From Phycisphaerales bacterium (GTDB lineage Bacteria > Planctomycetota > Phycisphaerae > Phycisphaerales > UBA1924), in contig CP064987.1 of the NCBI GenBank assembly GCA_016699835.1, forward strand, positions 1,054,001 to 1,118,000: a stretch of DNA of 64,000 bases, given 5' to 3'. The notes beneath the pieces were generated by a model that worked only from the letters and a program-made list of their open reading frames with translations, made no database searches and had not been told where the DNA came from. The position numbers were made by a program, and so were the translations under genes. This document shows, one piece after another, positions 1-8,232 of this stretch. Each line of letters begins with the position of its first letter. Position 1 is the stretch's first letter.

Positions 1-1049
1 AGACCGTGGACCCGTCGATCATCTTCGGCGCCGATTATCCGTACTTCTCGTCGTTCATGGACGCGTGGCTCGCCCACTGCAAGAACCACGCGAAGCACCT
101 GATCCAATCGCGCGGGCTGAACATGAACAGCCTCGTCATTGAACTCGCGAGCAACGACGGCTACATGCTCAAGAACTTCGTCGAGGCGGGCGTGCCCGCG
201 CTCGGCATCGACCCCGCTCCGGAGCCGTGCAAGGCCGCCGAGAAGATCGGCGTGCCGACGATGTGCGCGTTCTTCGGCGTGGACCTCGCGCAAAAACTCG
301 TGAACGAGGGAAGACGCGCCGACGTCGTCATCGGGAACAACGTCATGGCCCACGTCGCCGACACCAACGGCTTCGTCAAGGGCATGGGCATGCTCCTCAA
401 GGACGACGGTACGACCTCTGTCGAGAACCCCTATCTCCGCGACTTCATCGAGAAGTGCGAGTTCGACACGATCTATCACGAGCACCTCTGCTACTACTCC
501 GCCACCAGCGTCACCTACATGTTCGAGAAGAACGGGCTCTATCTCAACCACGTTGAGCGCATCCCGACGCATGGTGGCTCGCTCCGGTACTACGGCGGGA
601 AGAAGAAGAACCTGCAGGACTCGGTCAAGAACATCCTCGCCGAGGAACGCGATCTGGGCATGGACAAGCCCGGGTATTACCGCGGCTTTGCCCAGCGCGT
701 GCATGGCATCCGCGAGACGATGCGGAGCCTCATCGCCGACATCCGTCGCCAGGGAAAGACGGTCGCGGCGTATGGCGCAGCAGCGAAGGGAGCCGTCATG
801 CTCAACTTCCTCGGCGCCGACCACACCCAGATCGACTTCTGCGTGGACAAGAACCCTTTCAAGCAGAACAAGTTCATGCCCGGCGTGCACGTCCCGATCC
901 TGCACCAGGACGAACTGCTCAAGCGCAAGCCCGACTACTGCATCATCCTTCCCTGGAACTTCAAGGAAGAGATCATGCAGCAGCAGGCCGAGTATCGCAA
1001 GCAGGGTGGACGCTTCATCGTACCGATTCCAAGCCCCGTGATCGTCTAA
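1..1049 (+). CDS. C-methyltransferase-like SAM-dependent methyltransferase, 5' end outside window
   Basis: The reading frame is open from the window edge. The first possible start, GTG at 6, is probably internal, because this family (sugar C-methyltransferases of the TylCIII/NovU type) begins with a zinc-binding domain of about 60 residues that is missing here. Numbered from GTG 6, the SAM-binding loop VIELASNDGYML lies at residues 44-55. A C-terminal Rossmann-like domain begins near residue 249 with GKTVAAYGAAAKG, as in the Methyltransf_14 domain. The expected role is methylation of a nucleotide-activated sugar or similar small substrate; the substrate cannot be told. The stop is 6 bp before a second gene of the same family, so the two are probably co-transcribed. 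Confidence 0.8.
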   Translation, partial: TVDPSIIFGADYPYFSSFMDAWLAHCKNHAKHLIQSRGLNMNSLVIELASNDGYMLKNFVEAGVPALGIDPAPEPCKAAEKIGVPTMCAFFGVDLAQKLVNEGRRADVVIGNNVMAHVADTNGFVKGMGMLLKDDGTTSVENPYLRDFIEKCEFDTIYHEHLCYYSATSVTYMFEKNGLYLNHVERIPTHGGSLRYYGGKKKNLQDSVKNILAEERDLGMDKPGYYRGFAQRVHGIRETMRSLIADIRRQGKTVAAYGAAAKGAVMLNFLGADHTQIDFCVDKNPFKQNKFMPGVHVPILHQDELLKRKPDYCIILPWNFKEEIMQQQAEYRKQGGRFIVPIPSPVIV

Positions 1050-1055
1050 GCCATC

Positions 1056-2285
1056 ATGTCGAGATCCACGCACAACACCGGCCCGCGCTTCGACGTCCAC
1101 CACGACGCGGCGGCCCAGTGCCCCAACTGCGAGCACCAGGGGCTCACCATCTTCTATGAGGTCCACGGGATTCCATGCCATAGCATGATCCTGCTCGATT
1201 CCGCGAAGGAGGCGAGCGACTATCACACGGGCGACCTGCGCCTGGGCTTCTGCGAGTCCTGCGGCTTCATCACCAACACGCGATACGACATCGCGAACTC
1301 GGAGTATTCACAGAAGTTCGAGGAGAGCCAGGGGTTCTCCGCCACATTCAACAAGTTCGCCCGCGAACTCGCGAAGCGGTACGCCGATCGATATGACCTC
1401 GCCGGCGACAAGGTCGCACTCGAGATCGGCTGCGGCAAGGGCGAGTGGCTGTGCGCCCTGTGCGAGGAATCCGGCGGGCGCGGCATCGGGATCGATCCGG
1501 GATACACACCGAGTCGATTGACAAGCCCCGCGGCCGATCGTATCGAGTGGATCATTGATTTCTACGGGCCGAAGTTCGCCCATCTCCAGGCGGACTTCAT
1601 CGCCTGCCGGCACACGCTGGAGCACATCCAGCCGACGCTGGAGTTCATGCGATCGATCCGCGCGACCATCGGCGATCGCAAGGACACCATTCTTTTCTTC
1701 GAACTCCCCGAGGTGCTCCGCGAACTCGAGGAGGGCGCCTTCTGGGACATGTACTACGAGCATTGCACGTACTTCAGTCCGGGCTCGCTCGCGCGGCTGT
1801 TCCGCAAGGCCGGGTTCGACGTGACGTACCTGAGCGTGGAGTACGCGAACCAGTACATCATCCTCGATGCTGTTCCCTCTGATACGGAAACCAAAGCGAG
1901 ACTGCCCCTCGAGGACGACATGGCGAGGCTACGCGCTGGCGTGAAGACGTTCGGCGAGACGGCGTCGCGTGTCGCGAGGTATTGGAGCGACTCGATCCGT
2001 GCCGCCCACGCCAGGGGCGAGAAGACCGTCGTGTGGGGAAGCGGGAGCAAGGGCGTCTCGTTCCTGACGACGCTGGGCCTGCGCGACGAGGTCTCGTGCG
2101 TTGTGGACATCAACACCTTCCGTCAGGGCAAGTTCATGGCCGGCTCCGGGCACGAGATCGTCGGGCCCGAGGCGCTGACTCGTGTTCGCCCGGATCACAT
2201 CGTGATCATGAACCCGATCTATGTCCCCGAGATCAGCGAACAGGTCCGCTCGATGGGTCTTTCACCGAAGATCGTCGCGGTCTAG
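1056..2285 (+). CDS. C-methyltransferase-like SAM-dependent methyltransferase, full length
   Basis: This 409-residue protein has the full domain order of the sugar C-methyltransferase family. The N-terminal zinc-binding domain has Cys22/Cys25 (CPNC) and Cys66/Cys69 (CESC). The central SAM domain has VALEIGCGKGEWL at about 120-132 followed by CRHTLEHI. The C-terminal domain carries KTVVWGSGSKG near residue 325. It is a diverged paralogue of the gene just upstream, from which it is separated by 6 bp. With the PIG-L, GT4 and FkbM genes that follow, it points to synthesis of a modified glycan or glycolipid. The exact sugar substrate is not readable from the sequence. Confidence 0.82.
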   Translation: MSRSTHNTGPRFDVHHDAAAQCPNCEHQGLTIFYEVHGIPCHSMILLDSAKEASDYHTGDLRLGFCESCGFITNTRYDIANSEYSQKFEESQGFSATFNKFARELAKRYADRYDLAGDKVALEIGCGKGEWLCALCEESGGRGIGIDPGYTPSRLTSPAADRIEWIIDFYGPKFAHLQADFIACRHTLEHIQPTLEFMRSIRATIGDRKDTILFFELPEVLRELEEGAFWDMYYEHCTYFSPGSLARLFRKAGFDVTYLSVEYANQYIILDAVPSDTETKARLPLEDDMARLRAGVKTFGETASRVARYWSDSIRAAHARGEKTVVWGSGSKGVSFLTTLGLRDEVSCVVDINTFRQGKFMAGSGHEIVGPEALTRVRPDHIVIMNPIYVPEISEQVRSMGLSPKIVAV

Positions 2286-2320
2286 TGGTCCATTCCCAAT
2301 AGCCGATACCATCGCCGACG

Positions 2321-3154
2321 ATGTCTCTGCTCTCTTCCATCGAGTCGGCGTGTTTCACGGCACTTCGGCGCCTTCTCTCGGCCCGCGCCAGGGACATCAC
2401 CTCGGAGACAGGCTCGCGATCCTGCATTATCATCGCACCACACCCGGACGATGAGGTGCTCGGGGCCGGGGGCACGGCCGCGTTGAAAGTAGCCGCAGGA
2501 TCAGAGGTGACGATTGTGATCGTGACCGATGGGCGGCAGTCGCACAAGTCGACGAAACTCGCCAGCGAGGCTCTTGTCGCGATGCGAGAGCAAGAAAGCG
2601 TTGATGGTGCGGCACGACTGGGCGTTTCCAAGGATCGGTTGCTCCATCTCCGCGTGCCCGATGGCGAGACCGACAACAACAGAGACGTGATCCGCTCGGC
2701 GTTGCTTGCGATACTTCGTGATCGATCCCCAGCGGAGATCATCTCGCCCAGCCCGATCGATCGGCACGCGGACCACCGAACGCTCGGCGTGCTCGTGGGT
2801 GAGATGCTCGCCACGGATGAGATCACGGTGCCCGTTCTCGAATACCCGGTGTGGTTCTGGAGTTTCGGCGCGTGGCGTCCGCGTTCCGGCGGGGCCGGTC
2901 CTGTGTGGTCGATGGTGCGCATCGCGAGGGCGCTCCTGAGTAAGCCTGTGGTGTCGGTCGATGTACGAGCACACTTGACGCGCAAGCGTCGCGCACTGGC
3001 CGAGCATCGCACGCAGATGGAGAGCATCACGGGCGAGCCGGACTGGGGCGTGCTCGACGAGCGGTTTCTTGCACATTTTTTCGACGGGCGTGAACTCTTC
3101 TTCCCGCTCTCCAAGGAGAAGGCGACGCTTCGCGCCAGACGGGGGTTCGCGTGA
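2321..3154 (+). CDS. PIG-L/LmbE family N-deacetylase
   Basis: The 277-residue protein has the family signature PHPDDE at residues 40-45 (zinc and catalytic Asp) and the second zinc motif HADH near residue 150. PIG-L enzymes remove an acetyl group from N-acetylglucosamine-type substrates. The gene lies 35 bp after the second methyltransferase. Its stop overlaps the start of the glycosyltransferase gene in a GTGA arrangement at 3151-3154, implying translational coupling. It probably trims a sugar in the same pathway as its neighbours; the substrate is inferred from context only. Confidence 0.85.
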   Translation: MSLLSSIESACFTALRRLLSARARDITSETGSRSCIIIAPHPDDEVLGAGGTAALKVAAGSEVTIVIVTDGRQSHKSTKLASEALVAMREQESVDGAARLGVSKDRLLHLRVPDGETDNNRDVIRSALLAILRDRSPAEIISPSPIDRHADHRTLGVLVGEMLATDEITVPVLEYPVWFWSFGAWRPRSGGAGPVWSMVRIARALLSKPVVSVDVRAHLTRKRRALAEHRTQMESITGEPDWGVLDERFLAHFFDGRELFFPLSKEKATLRARRGFA

Positions 3155-4302
3155 GCAGCGCCGTGCGTGTCATGCACGTCATGCCCGACCTCGCGATGGG
3201 CGGCGGACAGCAACTCCTCCTGCGCAACATCTCGGGCATGACGCCGGGCGCGATCGAGCACCATGTCGCGAGCGTCAAGACCGATCTCGAACTCCGGGCG
3301 CGATTCGAAGATCTCGGTTGCTCGGTGCATCCGTTGAACGTACGCCAAGGGTCGGACGCCCCCGGTGCGATTGTCCGCCTTCGTTCGCTCGTCCGTTCGC
3401 TTGGTATTGATGTCATCCACACGAATAACACCGGCTCGGATCGCCGCGCCGGGTATCTCGCCGCGAGTGGGCGTCCAGTCGTGAACTCGCTCCATGCCGA
3501 GGCACCAGGACCGACACGCTCGTTCGCCATACGTGCGTTCGATCGGGCCGATGGGCTGCTTTCGCGGCGTGCCGTCCACTCGATCGTCGCCGTCTCGAAC
3601 TCAGCGCTCACGAGTTGGACGCCCTGGCTCGACGCGCATCGCGTCGCGGTTGGGTCTCGCGTCGTGAGGCATCCGGGTCTTGATTTGACGAGATTTCCTG
3701 AGATGAACGCGGGCACACGACGGTCGTGGCGCGAAGCACATGGTCTCGGCCTTGGATCCGTGGTCCTCGTCCACGTCGCGCGGCTTGTGCCCGGCAAGGG
3801 TGTGAACTTCTTCCTGGATGCGCTCGCCGCGTGTCGTGCAGTAGGTCTCGATGCTGCGGGCGTCATCGTCGGCGACGGGCCCGACCGCGCGATGCTCGAG
3901 TCTCACGCGGTGTCACTCGGCATCACCGATCACGCCAGATTCCTCGGTCCTCGAGATGATGTCCCCACCATCCTCGCGGCGTGCGACCTCATGGTTTTTC
4001 CCTCGCTCAGCGAGGGTTTCGGGCTTGCACCGCTCGAGGCGATGGCCGCCGGGCTCCCCGTTGCCGCGTTCGCGCTGCCGTCGCTCACGGAGTTCATCGA
4101 GCCGGGGCGCAGCGGCGAACTCGTCGCGCGGGCCGATGGTGAGGCACTTTCCAGGGCGGTCGTCTCTCTCGTGCGTGACGCGGGCATGAGACGCTCCTTC
4201 GGCGATCGCTCCCACGCCATCGTGCGCGAGCGATTCGACCAGCGGATCGTCTCGGCGTGGTGGGTCGATCTCTACACCTCGCTCGCGGGACGTTCGACGT
4301 GA
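3151..4302 (+). CDS. Glycosyltransferase family 4
   Basis: The 383-residue protein is a GT-B glycosyltransferase. The N-terminal domain begins with the glycine-rich loop HVMPDLAMGGGQQ. The C-terminal nucleotide-sugar domain has HVARLVPGKGV and the retaining GT4 signature SEGFGLAPLEAMAAGLPV, with two glutamates seven residues apart. It starts at GTG 3151, overlapping the PIG-L stop by 4 bp, and its own stop overlaps the next gene by another GTGA. A deacetylase next to a GT4 resembles bacillithiol- or mycothiol-like pathways (BshA/BshB, MshA/MshB). The flanking methyltransferases and FkbM gene fit surface glycan synthesis better. Confidence 0.85.
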   Translation: MSSAVRVMHVMPDLAMGGGQQLLLRNISGMTPGAIEHHVASVKTDLELRARFEDLGCSVHPLNVRQGSDAPGAIVRLRSLVRSLGIDVIHTNNTGSDRRAGYLAASGRPVVNSLHAEAPGPTRSFAIRAFDRADGLLSRRAVHSIVAVSNSALTSWTPWLDAHRVAVGSRVVRHPGLDLTRFPEMNAGTRRSWREAHGLGLGSVVLVHVARLVPGKGVNFFLDALAACRAVGLDAAGVIVGDGPDRAMLESHAVSLGITDHARFLGPRDDVPTILAACDLMVFPSLSEGFGLAPLEAMAAGLPVAAFALPSLTEFIEPGRSGELVARADGEALSRAVVSLVRDAGMRRSFGDRSHAIVRERFDQRIVSAWWVDLYTSLAGRST

Positions 4303-5075
4303 TCCGTCGCCTGCGAGGCACAATCAGCGGCGTTTGTCGCTGGTGGCGAACACGACGCCCCGTCGTCGTCGAGAATGGCCCGGGCAAGGGCCTGCGGCTA
4401 TCGCTCCGATTCGCCAGCGCCGACTACACATCCGGGCGCAATGAAGAGGCCGTGCAGCGTGCGTTCGTGGATCTTGTTCGAGGCGTTGGCGACGCGTGCG
4501 TGCTTGATGTCGGCGCCAACATTGGCTTCTTCGCGCTCCTGGCGGCCCGCGAAGGGAAGTTCGTTGTCGCGTATGAGGCCGTGCCACGGCTCGCACGAGA
4601 GATCGAACGCCACGCCCAGTGGAATGGAGTCGCGCCACTCGTTCGCGTGGATGGACGAGCCGTGTCCGACTCCCCGGGAACTGCCAGACTCACGCTCGCC
4701 CGTCATCCCGGCGGGGCGGCGCTCGACGCCTACGCGAGCGTCCCCGATGCGTACGCCTCGATCGATGTGAAATGCACGACGATCGACGCCGAGTTTACTG
4801 CGGGGAGGCTCGATCGAATCGGCGCAATAAAGGTTGATGTGGAGGGCGCCGAACTGGCGGCTTTGCGAGGCGCGGAACGCACGCTGCGTGAGCAAGCCCC
4901 GGGGCTGCTCATCGAGGTTGATACGTCGAGCCGCGACGCGGCCGAGTCACGCGCGAGAGCGATCGAGTCATACCTTGCCGGGCTTGGGTATCGCGTTCAC
5001 AGACTCGAGTCGGCGTACGACGCGGCGTGGACAGTGATCCATCTCGTGGGGGTCAGGTCGGTTACCCGTGCGTGA
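4299..5075 (+). CDS. FkbM family methyltransferase
   Basis: FkbM-family SAM-dependent O-methyltransferase of 258 residues if it starts at GTG 4299. That start forms a GTGA overlap with the upstream stop, like the previous gene pair. A longer frame from GTG 4257 exists but would overlap the glycosyltransferase by 46 bp, so I prefer 4299. Recognisable motifs are the SAM loop DVGANIGFFALLA and IKVDVEGAELAALRGAE, typical of the family. FkbM enzymes methylate hydroxyls on sugars or other small molecules. This is the last gene of the coupled cluster; a hairpin repeat lies about 65 bp downstream. Confidence 0.82.
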   Translation: MIRRLRGTISGVCRWWRTRRPVVVENGPGKGLRLSLRFASADYTSGRNEEAVQRAFVDLVRGVGDACVLDVGANIGFFALLAAREGKFVVAYEAVPRLAREIERHAQWNGVAPLVRVDGRAVSDSPGTARLTLARHPGGAALDAYASVPDAYASIDVKCTTIDAEFTAGRLDRIGAIKVDVEGAELAALRGAERTLREQAPGLLIEVDTSSRDAAESRARAIESYLAGLGYRVHRLESAYDAAWTVIHLVGVRSVTRA

Positions 5076-5138
5076 TGGCGCGGCAGGTGTAGGGCCAAGT
5101 TCCTCGCTGAAACTGACGTCTGGGCTGAGCACTTCAAG

Positions 5139-5168
5139 ACCCCACGCGGAGCGTGGGGGTACCCAAGG
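5139..5168. repeat. Palindromic repeat, CCCCACGC-GGA-GCGTGGGG type
   Basis: A hairpin with stem CCCCACGC/GCGTGGGG and a GGA loop, followed by GGTACCCAAGGC. It sits between two convergent genes (FkbM and transaldolase). A near-identical core occurs at 19588-19611 inside the carboxylase gene and a variant at 58670-58699. It could also act as a transcription barrier, but there is no T-run beside it. Confidence 0.8.
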
Positions 5169-5254
5169 CACGTGTTGTTGTGCGCGAGCAATCGAGAGAA
5201 ACAGGGGCGATAGAGAAGTAGTCAAGGTCGGCTCGGATAGCCGATCGTGCTTGA

Positions 5255-5899
5255 TCATCCGAACGCCTTGCGATAGTCGGCGAGGAACTTCTCCAGGCCG
5301 ATGTCCGTCAGAGGGTGCTTCATGCACTGCTGGATCACGCTCAAGGGACACGTCGCGACATCGGCCCCGGCGAGAGCGCACTGGAGCATGTGGTTCGGGT
5401 GGCGGATCGATGCCGCGAGAATCTTCGTGCGAAAACCGTAGTTGTCATAGATCGTGCGGATTGAGCGGATGAGGTCCATGCCCTCCTCGCCCACGTCGTC
5501 GAGTCGGCCGATGAACGGGCTGACGAGGAACGCCCCGGCCTTGGCGACCATCATCGCCTGGAGCGACTGGAAGCAAAGCGTCATGTTGGTCTTGATTCCC
5601 TCGTCGCTGAAGATCTTGCACGCCTTGAGCCCGTCGATCGTGCTGGGGAGTTTCACGACGATGTTCGGCGCGATCTTCGTGTGCTCGCGGCCTTCCTTGA
5701 GCATACCCGCCGAATCCGTAGCGATGACCTCGGCCGAGACCGGGCCTTTCACGACCCCGCAGATTTCGGCGAGACGCTTGGTGTAGTTCACGCCCTCCTT
5801 CGCGATGAGCGTCGGGTTGGTGGTGACGCCGTCGAGCACGCCGAGGTCGTGGGCCTGCTTGACCTCGTTGAGGCTGGCACTGTCGAGGTAGATTTCCAT
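5255..5899 (-). CDS. fsa: Small transaldolase / fructose-6-phosphate aldolase family
   Basis: The 214-residue length is typical of the short transaldolase subfamily (TalC/FSA type). It starts at MEIYLDSASLNEVKQ, the usual family N-terminus, so the upstream frame to 6040 is rejected. Motifs seen are GVTTNPTL near residue 23 and VVKLPST, whose lysine is the Schiff-base residue of the family. Transaldolase activity would move a dihydroxyacetone unit in the non-oxidative pentose phosphate pathway; FSA-type aldolase activity is the alternative and cannot be separated by eye. It is divergent from the SET-domain gene, whose upstream start codon lies only 26 bp away. Confidence 0.9.
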   Translation of the reverse strand: MEIYLDSASLNEVKQAHDLGVLDGVTTNPTLIAKEGVNYTKRLAEICGVVKGPVSAEVIATDSAGMLKEGREHTKIAPNIVVKLPSTIDGLKACKIFSDEGIKTNMTLCFQSLQAMMVAKAGAFLVSPFIGRLDDVGEEGMDLIRSIRTIYDNYGFRTKILAASIRHPNHMLQCALAGADVATCPLSVIQQCMKHPLTDIGLEKFLADYRKAFG

Positions 5900-5925
5900 G
5901 GCGGAGGGTAGTCGGGCGAGGACTC

Positions 5926-6522
5926 GTGAACCGCGAAACCAATCGTCCTGTCGGTTGCGAACGCCCCGCGGAACGCCAAGTATTCGCGATGCCGCGACCA
6001 CACCCGCAATCCGTACCAGGACTGATAGAGGACCTGCCATATGGCGTGCGGCTGTCGCCGAGCGGCGGGCAGGGGCTCTTTGCGACGCGCGGAATCCCGC
6101 TCGGCACGCGCGTCATCCAGATGCGGGGCGAAGTGCTCCACCGCGATCAGGTCGACTGGAGCCGTCACTGGTCCATGCAGGTGGATCGCGACCGGTATCT
6201 CTGCAATGACGAGTCGCACACGGGCGTGGACCATTTCCTGAACCATTGCTGCGAGCCGAATCTCGGCTTTGTCAACGGCGGCATGCCGCGACACGAGCCA
6301 TGGCTGGTCGCGCTCCGCGAGATCCACTCGGGCGAGGAGTTGTCGTGGGACTATTCCACGTCGATGGGCGAGCGCGGGTGGGCGATGGAGTGCCGATGCG
6401 GGTGCGACACGTGCCGGCGTCGCATCGTCGGGTTCTGGGACCTCGATGACGCCACACGTGCACGTCTCGCGCCGAACGCGCTGGCGTATCTCGTTGATCG
6501 ACCGCTTCTCGGACGCGAGTGA
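5926..6522 (+). CDS. SET-domain protein (putative protein-lysine methyltransferase)
   Basis: The 198-residue protein has the core SET motifs: GQGLFATRGIPLGTRV for the N-terminal strand, NHCCEPN at 106-112 for SAM and target binding, GEELSWDY at 136-143 with the catalytic Tyr, and a post-SET-like cysteine cluster CRCGCDTC at 156-163 able to bind zinc. SET enzymes methylate protein lysines. Bacterial members are scattered and often of unknown target. The start is either GTG 5926 or ATG 5989; conserved sequence begins after the second, so 5989 remains possible. It shares a short divergent promoter region with the transaldolase gene. Confidence 0.82.
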   Translation: MNRETNRPVGCERPAERQVFAMPRPHPQSVPGLIEDLPYGVRLSPSGGQGLFATRGIPLGTRVIQMRGEVLHRDQVDWSRHWSMQVDRDRYLCNDESHTGVDHFLNHCCEPNLGFVNGGMPRHEPWLVALREIHSGEELSWDYSTSMGERGWAMECRCGCDTCRRRIVGFWDLDDATRARLAPNALAYLVDRPLLGRE

Positions 6523-6700
6523 ATCGAACGCCCTCCCAGGCGTCACCGCCCGCCGCGGCCCATCTATCCCTGTTCATTTCGACGAACGTGCAGACCGATC
6601 CACCACATGGGACCGCGCGTGCACTCGCGCGTGGTTGCGCGTGGAATGAGCCGGTCCTACGTCCGGCGACGGTCGCCAGAGCGTTGGAAGTTGGGGAGCG

Positions 6701-7108
6701 ATGATGGCAGGCACGAGCCGGGGACGCATGTTCAGCAAGGTCGAAGCGTTGCTCCTGGTGCTCATGATCGGGACGCTCGGCGCTGTGCTCATGCCGCAAC
6801 TCTCGAGCGCCGGCGAGGATCGCCGCATCGGTGAACTCCAACGCTCGCTCGAATCGCTCCAGCAGTCGATCGATCTCTATCGGGCGCGCGACGCGTCGGG
6901 AAGATATCCGGACCTGCTCGGATCGGGCTGGAAGCCGCTGATCGAGCGGGGTTTTCTGGAGAGAGCGCCCGAGAACCCGTTGAACGGGCATTCGGACGTT
7001 TCGCGGGTTGCATCTCCGGGCCACGGATGGCACTTTGATCCTCAGACAGGTCGATTGGGCGCGTGTTATTTCGACGAGCCGAGTGGAACGATCACGGAGC
7101 GCCCGTAG
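6701..7108 (+). CDS. Pseudopilin-like protein with atypical cleavage site
   Basis: A 135-residue protein with one N-terminal hydrophobic helix (VEALLLVLMIGTLGAVLMP). Aligned to type IV prepilins, the sequence M/FSKVEALLLV gives Phe at +1 and Glu at +5 as expected, but Met instead of Gly at -1. A downstream amphipathic segment (ELQRSLESLQQSIDLYRA) and the ending GWHFDPQTGRL resemble the next gene (GWIFDPTTGRV), supporting relatedness. It is probably a minor pseudopilin of the cluster. Whether prepilin peptidase can cleave it is uncertain. It is the first gene of the cluster and stops 25 bp before the next start. Confidence 0.65.
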   Translation: MMAGTSRGRMFSKVEALLLVLMIGTLGAVLMPQLSSAGEDRRIGELQRSLESLQQSIDLYRARDASGRYPDLLGSGWKPLIERGFLERAPENPLNGHSDVSRVASPGHGWHFDPQTGRLGACYFDEPSGTITERP

Positions 7109-7133
7109 GCGAGTGATCGATGGAGGAGTCCCG

Positions 7134-7619
7134 ATGTGCGTTGACATGATGAACGGACGATCGATGACGCGTGGCCCCCGAGCCATGGCGCGCCGAGCGT
7201 TCACGATGGTCGAAATTCTCATCGTCGTGGTGATCCTGGGGATCCTCGCGGCGCTCGTCGTCCCCCAGTTCGCCAACGCGACCGAAGAGGCCGGACGCAC
7301 CGCGACCATCGACTCGCTCACGAAGATCCGTCGCGCGATCGACGTGTACTACATCCGAAACGGGAACTTGTGGCCGAACATCATCGAGGACAACGGGCAG
7401 GCCGCCTGGGGTGAACTGATGACCAACACCTCCAACACGTATCTCCGCGAGGTCCCCCACAACTACTGGGTGCCCAGTTCGGCGGCTCGAGTCGTGATCT
7501 TCGGCACGGCGCCGGACGTTGCCTATCAGACCACCCACGGCTGGATCTTCGATCCGACGACCGGGCGCGTCTGGGCGGGTGGATTCGACGGGCTGGACCA
7601 GGCCTATCCGAAGCCGTGA
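7134..7619 (+). CDS. GspG-like major pseudopilin candidate
   Basis: This 161-residue protein has a class III signal peptide, RRAFTMVEILIVVVILGIL, with Ala at -1, Phe at +1 and Glu at +5. The hydrophobic helix and the VVPQFANATEEA segment match the type II secretion pseudopilin GspG, as does the helix that follows. The C-terminus ends with GWIFDPTTGRVWAGGFDG. Start ATG 7134 is chosen because GGAGGAG precedes it by a good distance; the frame further upstream overlaps the previous gene. It would be processed by prepilin peptidase and polymerise in the inner membrane. The peptidase gene is not in this window. Confidence 0.85.
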   Translation: MCVDMMNGRSMTRGPRAMARRAFTMVEILIVVVILGILAALVVPQFANATEEAGRTATIDSLTKIRRAIDVYYIRNGNLWPNIIEDNGQAAWGELMTNTSNTYLREVPHNYWVPSSAARVVIFGTAPDVAYQTTHGWIFDPTTGRVWAGGFDGLDQAYPKP

Positions 7620-7752
7620 TAGTCCGGATAACCCCATGGAACGCCGGTGTATTCGCGACGGATTCCCTGCATGGGCGATCCGAGAACGCCGATGTCATCG
7701 AGGCCCGCGGTTGTCGCGGCGAACTCCAGAACCGTGCAGAAGGACCACATCC

Positions 7753-8184
7753 ATGAACGCCCCGAATCAGACGACCAACCCCGCCCGCGCCTCCTCGAGG
7801 ACGTACCTGAACGCCGTGCTGACGGCGAACGCGCTGTTCCTCGGCCTGGTGGCGTTCAACGGACTTGTGCCCTCGGACCACACCGCGCTCTCCGGCTCCG
7901 TCGCGATCGCCCAGCCGTACGTCGGCGTGGGCCAGCCCGACGACGTGGACGGCGGTCGCGTGAGTGCCGCCGAGCAGCGGAAGCAGATGATCAACGAACT
8001 CCGCTCGATGTCGTCGCGTCTCGACCGGATCGAGGCGACGATGCGTGCGGGACTGAATGTGAAGGTGCTCTCGATGCCGCAGATGCCCGACGACAAGAAG
8101 GCCGACGCGGGCAACCAGAGCGAGAAACAGATCAAGCCGGAATCGCGGATCGAGATCCGCACGGACGCGCAGGGCGGCAAGTAA
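7753..8184 (+). CDS. Single-pass membrane protein of the pseudopilin cluster, unknown function
   Basis: I do not recognise this 143-residue protein. ATG 7753 is preceded by AAGGA. It has a short cytoplasmic N-terminus, one hydrophobic segment (AVLTANALFLGLVAFNGLV), then a linker and a predicted helical stretch (EQRKQMINELRSMSSRLDRIEATMRAG) that looks coiled-coil forming, and a polar tail. A membrane anchor plus coiled coil is the general shape of assembly proteins in type II/IV pilus systems such as GspC, PilN and PilO, but no specific similarity is visible. It lies between two pseudopilin genes in the same direction. Confidence 0.6.
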   Translation: MNAPNQTTNPARASSRTYLNAVLTANALFLGLVAFNGLVPSDHTALSGSVAIAQPYVGVGQPDDVDGGRVSAAEQRKQMINELRSMSSRLDRIEATMRAGLNVKVLSMPQMPDDKKADAGNQSEKQIKPESRIEIRTDAQGGK

Positions 8185-8232
8185 TCGGCCGATCCGGTGG
8201 CGTCGTCCGGCGTGGGGAGTGAGGGGGGAGTC

